A stretch of DNA of 64,000 bases from Acinetobacter puyangensis (lineage in GTDB: Bacteria > Pseudomonadota > Gammaproteobacteria > Pseudomonadales > Moraxellaceae), in the NCBI RefSeq assembly GCF_900096995.1, contig NZ_OANT01000007.1, positions 1 to 64,000 of the forward strand, written 5' to 3'. The notes beneath the pieces were generated by a model. The model ran no database searches and was not told where the DNA came from. It saw only the letters and a program-made list of their open reading frames with translations. The translations under genes were made by a program, and so were the position numbers. Of this stretch, positions 27,518-34,876 are shown one piece after another (position 1 is the stretch's first letter; every line of letters begins with the position of its first letter).

Positions 27518-29227
27518 ATGAAAATGCCAGTAACTGCTTGGCAAATAATTGGTCCGTACTGGTCTTCGGAAGAAAAGTGGAGTGCGCGAGGATTACTGGC
27601 GCTGGTGGTTATACTTGATATCATCACAATTTATGCTGTTGTCAGGCTTACTTACTGGAATCGTGATTTCTTTGATGCACTCGCTGTTTATGATCGCAGC
27701 GCGATTATGCCTTTGATGTTAACCTTGTTAATTTTAGTCAGCATCAGTCTTTTTGCCAGCGTTTCCAGTATCTACTTAAAACAATTATTGGAAATACGCT
27801 GGCGGGCATGGACCACAAATGTCTTTGTTCATCAGTGGTTGGCAGATCATCATTATTACCATATTGAGCAAAAACGATCGACAGATAATCCGGATCAACG
27901 TATTTCAGAAGATCTCAGTTGGCTTGCCAATAAAAGCTTGGATTTATTTACTGGCTTGATCAAAAACGTAGTGAACTTGATTTCTTATGGCATTGTGGTC
28001 TGGAGTATTTCAGATGCATGGCAGTTTAATATTGGCGGACATGAAGTTTCGATTCCTGGCATCTTACTTTGGCTTGGAATTATCTATGCAATTCTGGGTT
28101 CAATTGTAATGGAAAAAATTGGTCGACCAATCGTGGGGCTAGGATATTTACAACAAAAATTTGAAGCAGATTTTCGTTATTTATTGATGCGAATTCGTGA
28201 AAATGCGGAACAAATTGCATTATATAAAGGGGAGAAAACAGAAAATCGTCGCTTAAAGGATTCTTTTGCATCAGTCAAAAAGAACTGGCGTGGTTTGATG
28301 ACCTATACCAAACGAATTGAATTTACCGAAAAATTGTACATAGAGGTGGGTGCATATCTGCCTTATTTTTTGGTGATTCCTCAGTACTTTGCCAAAAAGA
28401 TTAGTATTGGTGAAGTGATGCAGGTTGGACTTGCGTTTAACCGTTTAAGGCAAGCTTTGTCATGGTTTATTTTTAATTTTAAAGAACTGGCCGAATTAAG
28501 AGCGGTGTTACGTCGTTTGCAAGAATTTGATTATGCCTTAAATCAGCCTGTTTCACAAAATATTGAAATGACCCAGAGTCATGATCAAAGTTTGAAAACA
28601 GCAAGTCTAACTCTGAGTAAACCGGATGGACAAAAGCTATCGAATATTCCTGATACACAGATTCAATCGGGTGAGCGTTGGTTAATTCAGGGGCCTTCTG
28701 GTGTCGGAAAAAGTACGTTCTTGCGGGCTTTGGCGGGCATTTGGGAATATGGTCAGGGGAAAATTAGTCTGCCTGTCGGCGGGACAATGTTATTTTTACC
28801 GCAAAAAAGTTATTTGCCTTATGGCACTTTAAAAGCAGCCTTAAGCTATCCAGAAACAGATACACAATTTTCAGATCAAGATTGTGAAACAATTCTGAAT
28901 CAGGTAAATCTATCACATTTGACTGCCCAGTTAAATCAGACGGATTACTGGGAAAAACGTTTATCGGGTGGCGAGCAACAACGTCTGGCATTTGCTCGGG
29001 TATTATTGCATCGACCAGATTATTTATTTTTGGATGAGGCAACATCAGCACTAGATATAGATAATGAAAAAAATCTTTATCAATTATTAATGGCATTATT
29101 GCCCAATACTACCGTAATCAGTATTGCACATCATCAGAACTTACAAGATTTTCACCAAAATACTTTGAAAATAAATAGGGCTTCTGAATATGAAAATAGG
29201 GAAAATGCATCAGATATTAAATATTGA
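27518..29227 (+). CDS. SbmA/BacA-YddA-like ABC transporter (membrane domain fused to ATPase)
   Basis: A 569-residue protein. The N-terminal half (about 20-330) is an SbmA/BacA-like membrane domain (YWNRDFFDAL, then NPDQRISEDL, a hallmark of this family). The C-terminal half is an ABC ATPase with Walker A GPSGVGKST, signature LSGGEQQRLAFARVLL and Walker B YLFLDEATSALD. Relatives (YddA, Rv1819c) move hydrophilic compounds such as peptides, bleomycin or vitamin B12 across the inner membrane. It follows the TonB receptor by 87 bases in the same direction, so the two probably form an outer-plus-inner membrane uptake pair. The ligand is unknown. Confidence 0.85.
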   Translation: MKMPVTAWQIIGPYWSSEEKWSARGLLALVVILDIITIYAVVRLTYWNRDFFDALAVYDRSAIMPLMLTLLILVSISLFASVSSIYLKQLLEIRWRAWTTNVFVHQWLADHHYYHIEQKRSTDNPDQRISEDLSWLANKSLDLFTGLIKNVVNLISYGIVVWSISDAWQFNIGGHEVSIPGILLWLGIIYAILGSIVMEKIGRPIVGLGYLQQKFEADFRYLLMRIRENAEQIALYKGEKTENRRLKDSFASVKKNWRGLMTYTKRIEFTEKLYIEVGAYLPYFLVIPQYFAKKISIGEVMQVGLAFNRLRQALSWFIFNFKELAELRAVLRRLQEFDYALNQPVSQNIEMTQSHDQSLKTASLTLSKPDGQKLSNIPDTQIQSGERWLIQGPSGVGKSTFLRALAGIWEYGQGKISLPVGGTMLFLPQKSYLPYGTLKAALSYPETDTQFSDQDCETILNQVNLSHLTAQLNQTDYWEKRLSGGEQQRLAFARVLLHRPDYLFLDEATSALDIDNEKNLYQLLMALLPNTTVISIAHHQNLQDFHQNTLKINRASEYENRENASDIKY

Positions 29228-29300
29228 ATTTAATGGTGATAAAATCTTATTTAATTTTAAATAAGTTGAGTCTATATATACAAGGACTTAGTATATATTA

Positions 29301-29518
29301 TGCCCATCTCAACTTATTTAAGAATATCATTTTTCACTAAAATACTAATAATCTTATGTTTTTGCAATTTTGGTTGCCTATGCCCCCCTTGCGATGCAGT
29401 GCCTCTCACCCACTCGCCGAGTTACCAAAGGCGGTGATGCGAGCAATATTTGTGTAAAATTAACAATTTTAGATTATTTGTTGATCAATTGATAATAAAT
29501 TAAAGTTGAGATTGACGT
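29301..29518. repeat. MITE-like dispersed repeat, copy A (degraded)
   Basis: About 218 bases with inverted ends (ATCTCAACTT at 29306-29315 and its complement at 29503-29512). The same sequence recurs at 51790-52029. Flanks ATATATTA (29293-29300) and ATATATTT (29519-29526) look like an 8-bp target duplication with one change. The GC-rich middle present in copy B is largely lost here. Confidence 0.7.
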
Positions 29519-29717
29519 ATATATTTATATTTTATTATGGTTCATTATTTTATCAATAAATAGAAAAAATGTTCTTAATTACATATCGTTATGTATGATA
29601 GAACGTAAGACTATCCAGTACAGGAACTCTACTAGATAGTTAAAGAAGCTTGTCGAAAACACATAGAACGAAACCACCACTATAACCATAGCTTGGTTGA
29701 AGACAACTGGTTGATGA

Positions 29718-29924
29718 TTATTTTTGTGTTTGCTTGGTTTCTGCCTTTGGTTTATCTTTGTTTTTATTGTCTTTATTTGAGCTTTGTTTGTGGTCAGTAT
29801 GCGCGGCATGTTCGTGTTGGCCGGCATGCGTATCATGGCTATGTGCTTTTTTATCTTCATGTGCATAGGCTGTCGTTAGACCTGCCAATGCGATGCTGGT
29901 GGTTAAAATTGCTTTGTAAATCAT
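29718..29924 (-). CDS. Secreted histidine-rich small protein
   Basis: A 68-residue protein with a clean Sec signal peptide (SIALAGLTTAYA, cut before HEDKK near residue 21). The mature part is about 47 residues: eight His in alternating H-x-H patterns (AHSHDTH, then HEHAAHTDH) and a Lys/Gln/Asn-rich tail. AAGGA lies eight bases upstream of the ATG. His-rich periplasmic peptides of this kind bind Cu, Ni or Zn. Its place between the SbmA-like transporter and csoR suggests copper buffering in the periplasm, but no family is recognised and no operator is visible upstream. Overlapping frames in other phases lack a signal peptide or a ribosome site. Confidence 0.7.
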   Translation of the reverse strand: MIYKAILTTSIALAGLTTAYAHEDKKAHSHDTHAGQHEHAAHTDHKQSSNKDNKNKDKPKAETKQTQK

Positions 29925-30038
29925 GATGGGTTTCCTTATGGCGATAAATCAAAAAATGATATAACTAAAAATATGAAATTAAGCACTCTATAATAATTCA
30001 AACTAATGTTCTGAATTTCAGATTTTTGTTATTTTTAT

Positions 30039-30079
30039 TTTAACATACTTATATTTTTTAAAAATATAAGTATGTTAAA
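30039..30079. repeat. 41-bp near-perfect AT palindrome
   Basis: Twenty-base arms (30039-30058 and 30060-30079) are exactly complementary around a single centre base. The outer part reads TTTAACATACTTATA and the inner part is a T6/A5 run. It lies upstream of the His-rich protein gene and may form a cruciform or a hairpin in either transcript. Confidence 0.55.
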
Positions 30080-30466
30080 GAGGTATATTTAAAAATTATA
30101 TGGATACGATTTTTTTGAATAAATCTATCTTGTAGTTTGATTGTATTTTTTGAGGTGGGAAGGAAATTAATTAAAGCAATTTTAGTGGGGAAAGCAAAAG
30201 ATATTAAATCAATTAAGTATATAAGAGTAGTCGGTAAAAATTTATATCACAGATGATGATGTTGATTAAGTAATTGGCCTGATTAAAATGACTTTTTAAC
30301 TTCTATTATAACAAAATAGAATAGAGCATTTTATCTCCTTGAATGATTGCGCAGTCACAACTAAGATCTTGAAAAATAGACTTCTACAACCACTAATGTA
30401 ATAATAATTATAGAGCGTACTTTATTTTATCGAAGTGCAATGCGATAGGCTGATTTGGAAGATTCA

Positions 30467-30868
30467 ATGGCAACTGTTAAACGAACCCGAAAAGTGAAAC
30501 AAGCGTCTGAGGTTGAGCATGATGTGGCAATCAAGCAGTCTAGCCCAGCTGTACAGTGTGTACACTGTGCCGATCAGCAAATTGTGGATGATGCAGGTAA
30601 AATCGTGATCCAACCCCATAAAAAAGCGATTTTGAATCGTCTGAGCCGTATTGCGGGGCAAGTCAACGGTGTTTCTCGTATGGTGGAAAAAGATCGCTAT
30701 TGTATTGATATTTTAACCCAAATTTCTGCGGTTCGTTCTGCACTTGATGCCGTATCCACCCAATTATTGGCAGATCATACTAACGGCTGTGTGCGTAAAG
30801 CGGTATTAGAAGATGGTGGGGAAGACGCCATAACAGAATTATTAAATATCATTAAAAAAATGCGTTGA
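30467..30868 (+). CDS. csoR: CsoR-type copper-sensing repressor
   Basis: A 133-residue member of the CsoR/RcnR/FrmR family, a four-helix DNA-binding repressor that lets go of DNA when it binds metal. Counting from the ATG at 30467, Cys79, His104 and Cys108 have the same 25- and 4-residue spacing as the Cu(I) ligands Cys36, His61 and Cys65 of M. tuberculosis CsoR, and Tyr78 also matches. RcnR- or FrmR-type ligands are therefore less likely. The core starts at RLSRIAGQVNGVSRM; before it is an extension of about 50 residues with a CVHC pair. The ATG is preferred to the TTG at 30455 because GGAAG lies six bases upstream. It probably controls the operators at 24951-24992. Confidence 0.85.
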   Translation: MATVKRTRKVKQASEVEHDVAIKQSSPAVQCVHCADQQIVDDAGKIVIQPHKKAILNRLSRIAGQVNGVSRMVEKDRYCIDILTQISAVRSALDAVSTQLLADHTNGCVRKAVLEDGGEDAITELLNIIKKMR

Positions 30869-30918
30869 TAAAATGCATGCCTCATTTGCTCAAAGATTCG
30901 GTATAAAAAAGAATATTT

Positions 30919-30980
30919 TGCTGGAATTTAGAAATTTGGACTTTAGTCCTAAAGGTTAAACGATCTCTAGATTTCCAGCA
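30919..30980. terminator. Structured element between csoR and tetR
   Basis: TGCTGGAA (30919-30926) pairs with TTCCAGCA (30973-30980), and GGAC/GTCC forms an inner hairpin. It lies between convergent genes and may stop transcription in both directions; no long T run is present. Confidence 0.35.
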
Positions 30981-31082
30981 TTGAAAAACAAGTATTTTTT
31001 GATGAATCATTATGATTCAAGATGTACCAATCAAACGCTCCTGAGCCTAGTTTTTTACTTTTCTTCCAAGTTGAAATTCCGG

Positions 31083-31748
31083 CTATGCGTTTTTACAGCC
31101 ATTTAAAAATAATTGTACCGCAGCTTGAACGTGTTGCTGTAACTGCTCGGGGTTAGGGAGATGGCTATCATCACGTAAAAAATAGTAATGTCCCAGTACA
31201 CTGAGCTGGATAAACTGTATGGTCGCAAGCTGAATATTTTCAATGGTGTAATCAGGTAAATCGTTTAACCGTTTGAGAAAATTTTCAACAGGTGCACGGG
31301 ATTGCTGCATTAAAGGATTAATCACCTGACTCAGTCCTTCAATACGATTCATTTCGGCAATGACAATTCGTGCCAGCCCAATATTGTGTGCATCAAGCCA
31401 TCTACCGGCAATAAATACGCCCAAAGCCAATAGATTCTTCGGATTGATCTCTTTATCACTCAGTGTGTGTTCCAGATCCTGAATATATTGCTGCACATAA
31501 GATTCTAGCACCGCCAAAAAAAGCCCTTGTTTATTCTGATATTGTCGATAAATGGTGAGTTTTGACACCTGGGCACTTTTTGCAATGCCTTCAATACTCG
31601 CCCCCTGAAACCCAAATGCTAAAAAATGCTCCGTGGCGATATGCAGTAAATTTTCATGCAGCACTTCGGAATCCTGACGATTGGGCCTGCCTGAAACTGT
31701 TTTTTTACGGTTTGATGAAGCTTTGAGGGCGTTTTGAAGACTGTTCAT
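31083..31748 (-). CDS. TetR-family repressor
   Basis: A 221-residue TetR-type regulator. Its N-terminal helix-turn-helix covers about residues 35-80 (HFLAFGFQGASIEGIAKSAQ, then VSKLTIYRQYQNKQGLF). The C-terminal ligand domain is variable. It is preceded by a 30-residue basic stretch. It diverges from the LLM monooxygenase gene, and a 20-bp inverted repeat in the shared promoter region (31876-31895) is a good candidate operator. It therefore most likely represses the monooxygenase-MFS-receptor set and responds to a compound of that pathway. Confidence 0.88.
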   Translation of the reverse strand: MNSLQNALKASSNRKKTVSGRPNRQDSEVLHENLLHIATEHFLAFGFQGASIEGIAKSAQVSKLTIYRQYQNKQGLFLAVLESYVQQYIQDLEHTLSDKEINPKNLLALGVFIAGRWLDAHNIGLARIVIAEMNRIEGLSQVINPLMQQSRAPVENFLKRLNDLPDYTIENIQLATIQFIQLSVLGHYYFLRDDSHLPNPEQLQQHVQAAVQLFLNGCKNA

Positions 31749-31875
31749 TTTCTCAATTCGGTGAATAAAAATAAGATCTTAGCTGGATTAGCCGCATTTT
31801 ATATCTCAATCAAGAATAACAATATCGTGATTAATTATTTTTTATTTTAATGCCAATCCCTTAATTTAAGCAATA

Positions 31876-31895
31876 AGTAAACGATACCGTTCACT
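31876..31895. promoter_or_regulatory. Probable TetR operator
   Basis: AGTAAACG-ATAC-CGTTCACT, an inverted repeat with one mismatch, of the length and symmetry usual for TetR sites. It lies 50 bases before the monooxygenase ATG. A related half-site (AGTGAAC) follows at about 31909. Confidence 0.6.
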
Positions 31896-31945
31896 TAATT
31901 TTAAAGTGAAGTGAACCCAAATAGAAATAAAATGAAGGCATACAC

Positions 31946-33286
31946 ATGACAGATTCCAAACGACAAATCAAGCTGGGGGCTTTTTTACAAAGTGTTGGCC
32001 ACCATCTGGCAGCATGGCGACATCCGGATGTTGATCCCAAAAATGCAACCCGTCTGGAACACTTAAAGCATCTGGCGCAAATTGCCGAACGGGGCAAATT
32101 TGATGCGATTTTTTTTGCTGATGGTCTGGGTTGGCCGCAAATAGATCCTCAATTACTGGCCAAAGGCGCACCGACTTATTTTTGGGAGCCACTTACAGTT
32201 TTATCTGCGATTGCACAAGTGACAGAGAATATTGGGCTGATTAGCACGATTTCGACCAGTTATTTACCACCTTTTCATCTGGCTCGGTTATTTGCTTCTC
32301 TAGATCATTTAAGTGGCGGACGGGCGGGCTGGAATCTGGTGACATCCGGTACCGATTTTGAAGCCAAAAATTTTGATTTGGAGACTCAGACTGCGCATCT
32401 GGAGCGTTATCAAAAAGCTCGGGAATATGTCGATGTGGTGAAGGGTTTATGGGATAGCTTGGATGATGATGCATATTTGTTTGATCAGGATTCCGGCAAT
32501 TTTTTTGACCCGGAAAAATTGCATTATTTAAATCATCGCGGTCAATATTTTTCGGTTGCAGGTCCCTTACAATCGGCACGGCCAGTACAAGGCTATCCGG
32601 TGATTGTACAGGCAGGTTCTTCGGAAGATGGTAAAAATCTTGCTGCACAAACTGCTGAAATTGTCTTTACAGCACAGCAGACATTTGAAGGTGCAAAAGC
32701 ATTTTATCAGGATATTAAACAGCGTGTTGCCAAAGCGGGACGTGACCCTGATGCGGTCAAGGTCATGCCGGGCATCATGCCTGTGATTGCCGAAACCAGA
32801 GAACTGGCACAGCAAAAGTTTGATTATTTACAGTCCTTAATTGATCCGGAAATTGGTATTTCACTGTTGTCGGCATTTATTGGCAATATCGATTTAAGCC
32901 AATACTCAATTGATGATCCGGTACCGGATTTTCCTATCACAGAAGGCTGGCAAAGTCGGCAACAATTAATTCTTGAGGTGGCAAAACGTGAAAACTTAAC
33001 CATTCGTCAGTTATATCAGAAAGTGGCAGGGGCACGAGGGCATCGTATCTTGATTGGTACAGCAGAAGATATTGCCGATGAACTGCAATATTTGTTTGAG
33101 CAGGGTGCGGCAGACGGCTTTAATATTTTGCCACCGACTTTTCCGCAGGATTTAACGATTTTTGTTGATCAGGTTGTACCGATCTTGCAACAACGCGGCT
33201 TATATCGAACGGAATATGAAGGACACACCTTGCGTGAACATTTGGGCTTGGCACGTCCACGGAGTCGATATCATGCGTCCGCATAA
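31946..33286 (+). CDS. LLM-class FMN-dependent monooxygenase (NtaA/SnaA/DszA group)
   Basis: A 446-residue bacterial-luciferase-like enzyme. The start region (RQIKLGAFLQSVGHHLAAWRHPD), GKFDAIFFADGL, and GRAGWNLVTSGTDFEAKNFG-like segment (here NLVTSGTDFEAKNFD) are typical of the NtaA/SnaA/DszA/DmoA subgroup, which uses FMNH2 from a separate reductase to cleave C-N or C-S bonds. AAGG lies upstream of the ATG. The MFS gene overlaps its end. A TonB receptor downstream is closely related to the one in the sulfate-ester island, so use of an organosulfur compound is a reasonable inference. No flavin reductase gene is nearby. Confidence 0.88.
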   Translation: MTDSKRQIKLGAFLQSVGHHLAAWRHPDVDPKNATRLEHLKHLAQIAERGKFDAIFFADGLGWPQIDPQLLAKGAPTYFWEPLTVLSAIAQVTENIGLISTISTSYLPPFHLARLFASLDHLSGGRAGWNLVTSGTDFEAKNFDLETQTAHLERYQKAREYVDVVKGLWDSLDDDAYLFDQDSGNFFDPEKLHYLNHRGQYFSVAGPLQSARPVQGYPVIVQAGSSEDGKNLAAQTAEIVFTAQQTFEGAKAFYQDIKQRVAKAGRDPDAVKVMPGIMPVIAETRELAQQKFDYLQSLIDPEIGISLLSAFIGNIDLSQYSIDDPVPDFPITEGWQSRQQLILEVAKRENLTIRQLYQKVAGARGHRILIGTAEDIADELQYLFEQGAADGFNILPPTFPQDLTIFVDQVVPILQQRGLYRTEYEGHTLREHLGLARPRSRYHASA

Positions 33287-34671
33287 TGCGCCTAGGCAGG
33301 TGGATGTTGATAGCCACCAGAAACGGGATCAACCCAATACAGACATCACTGCTCAAGATTATCTGTTTGGGCGTAAGGCAACGGTTTGGGTCTTTGCCCT
33401 GTTATGTCTGTTGATGGTATTTGATTTTGCCGATCGTATGATTATTGCCAGTCTACTACCTTATATCCAGCGTGATTGGGCGATTAATGATGCGCAGGCG
33501 GGTTTTTTAAGTTCCATTTTAACCATCGGCATGGTGCTGTTTGCTTTTCCTGTGTCGATTGTCATTGATCGTTGGCGGCGCATTAAGACGGCCAGTTTAA
33601 TGGGAATTTTCTGGGGGATTGCTTCGGCTGCAGGTGCTATTACACAAAGCTTTTCACAACTTGCAGCCACCCGATTGTTGGTAGGTGCAGGTGAAGCAGC
33701 GTATGCACCGGCATCGTATGCGTGGATTAGTGCAGCTTTTCCGCATCGGCGTTTGCAATTGGCATTGGGATTGTTTTCAGCCAGTCAACCGATTGGTATG
33801 GCGATCGGTATTGCATTAGGTGGCTTGATTGCACAGCATTTTGGCTGGCGTTATGCGCTGGGTGTGATGGCGATTCCTGGTATTGTGATTGCTTTATTGC
33901 TATATAAAGGGCGGGATTATCGTACGATTTTGCCTATACCTTTGCCTGCACAGGTTTTTGCTGGAAAGGCTTTGGATTCAGCATCGTCAGCAATGGTGCA
34001 GCAATTGACCCATCGGCAAGTGATTCGGCAAAACTGGCACTCTATTCGCCAAACCCCTTCTTTATTATTGACCTATCTTGCTGCTGCAATGGCAACCCTG
34101 CAATGGGTGCCGATTGTTTTTTTTCTGCCCAGTTATTTACATCGTGTTCATCAAATTGAATTGGCAACTGCCTCATTGCTGACCAGTTCCATTTTACTGA
34201 TCGGCATCGTGACTTTGCCATTGGGTGGCTGGGTGATGGATCGCCTGACACAAAAATATCCCAGCTCAAAATTATATATTGCCGCAGCTGGTTATGCGCT
34301 GGCTACGCTCTTGTATGTGTTGGCATTTAGCTTGGTGAGTGGTTTATGGCTGCAATTTGCTTTGATTATTGTGGCGGGCGCCTTGCTGACTTTTTTGTAG
34401 TTCGGCACCGCTTAGTCTAACGCAGGAATTGGTCAGTCCATCGGCACGCGCATTATCGGGGACCACATCGGTGATGACCATTCATTTATTGGGTTCGATT
34501 CCCGGTCCTTTTATTGCTGGATTATTGTCGGATCGTTTCGGTTTAACGGTGGCTTTAACCGTTTTACCGCTGGTGAGTGGTGTGTTGGCAACCGTGCTGA
34601 TTTTATTTGCCTTGCGTTATTACCGCAAAGATTTTGCCCGGGTAGAACGCTACCCACTGGAGGCGGCATGA
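33273..34671 (+). pseudogene. MFS transporter, split by a single-base frameshift
   Basis: The frame from the ATG at 33273 (GGAG eight bases upstream) encodes ten or so helices of a major facilitator. It has the family motif at DRWRRIKTASL and the phrase DFADRMIIASLLPYIQRDW near the N-terminus. It stops at the TAG at 34398-34400 after LLTF. Removing one T from the T6 run at 34391-34396 restores a second frame that continues as CSSAPLSLTQELVSPSARA to GPFIAGLLSDRFGL and ends at 34671. Together they make a normal-length transporter of about 465 residues. Either the gene is inactive or the base is a sequencing error. It overlaps the monooxygenase gene by 14 bases and should move the substrate or product of that enzyme. 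Confidence 0.85.
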
Positions 34672-34730
34672 ATAGATTAATTTTGCTGTTTAATACAGGT
34701 CTTATCACAATTTTCATTCGTTGGGACAAT

Positions 34731-34758
34731 GCGTCAGCACGATGTTGACGCTCATTTT
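34731..34758 (+). terminator. Terminator after MFS gene
   Basis: GCGTCAGCA (34731-34739) pairs with TGTTGACGC (34743-34751) with one mismatch and a three-base loop, followed by TCATTTTG. Confidence 0.55.
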
Positions 34759-34876
34759 GATTTAAATCGCTGTTCTAAAGTGGCACGTCGCGGAAGAAGC
34801 ATAGCTTTCTTTCTCAGGTGACCTGTGTCTTTAAAAATTATTGTTGAGATTAAACATTTAAATTGAGGTTAGCATC

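Noticed and set aside
29579..29866. Longer frames on both strands over the His-rich protein gene
   Set aside because: They lack a signal peptide or ribosome site, while the 68-residue minus-strand frame has both and a sensible His-rich mature chain.
29227..30466. CRISPR or tandem repeat array
   Set aside because: Only a MITE-like element and isolated palindromes are seen; there are no regularly spaced repeats here or elsewhere in the window.
32241..32648. 135-codon frame opposite the LLM monooxygenase gene
   Set aside because: Shadow frame with no recognisable domain; the plus-strand gene is clearly conserved.
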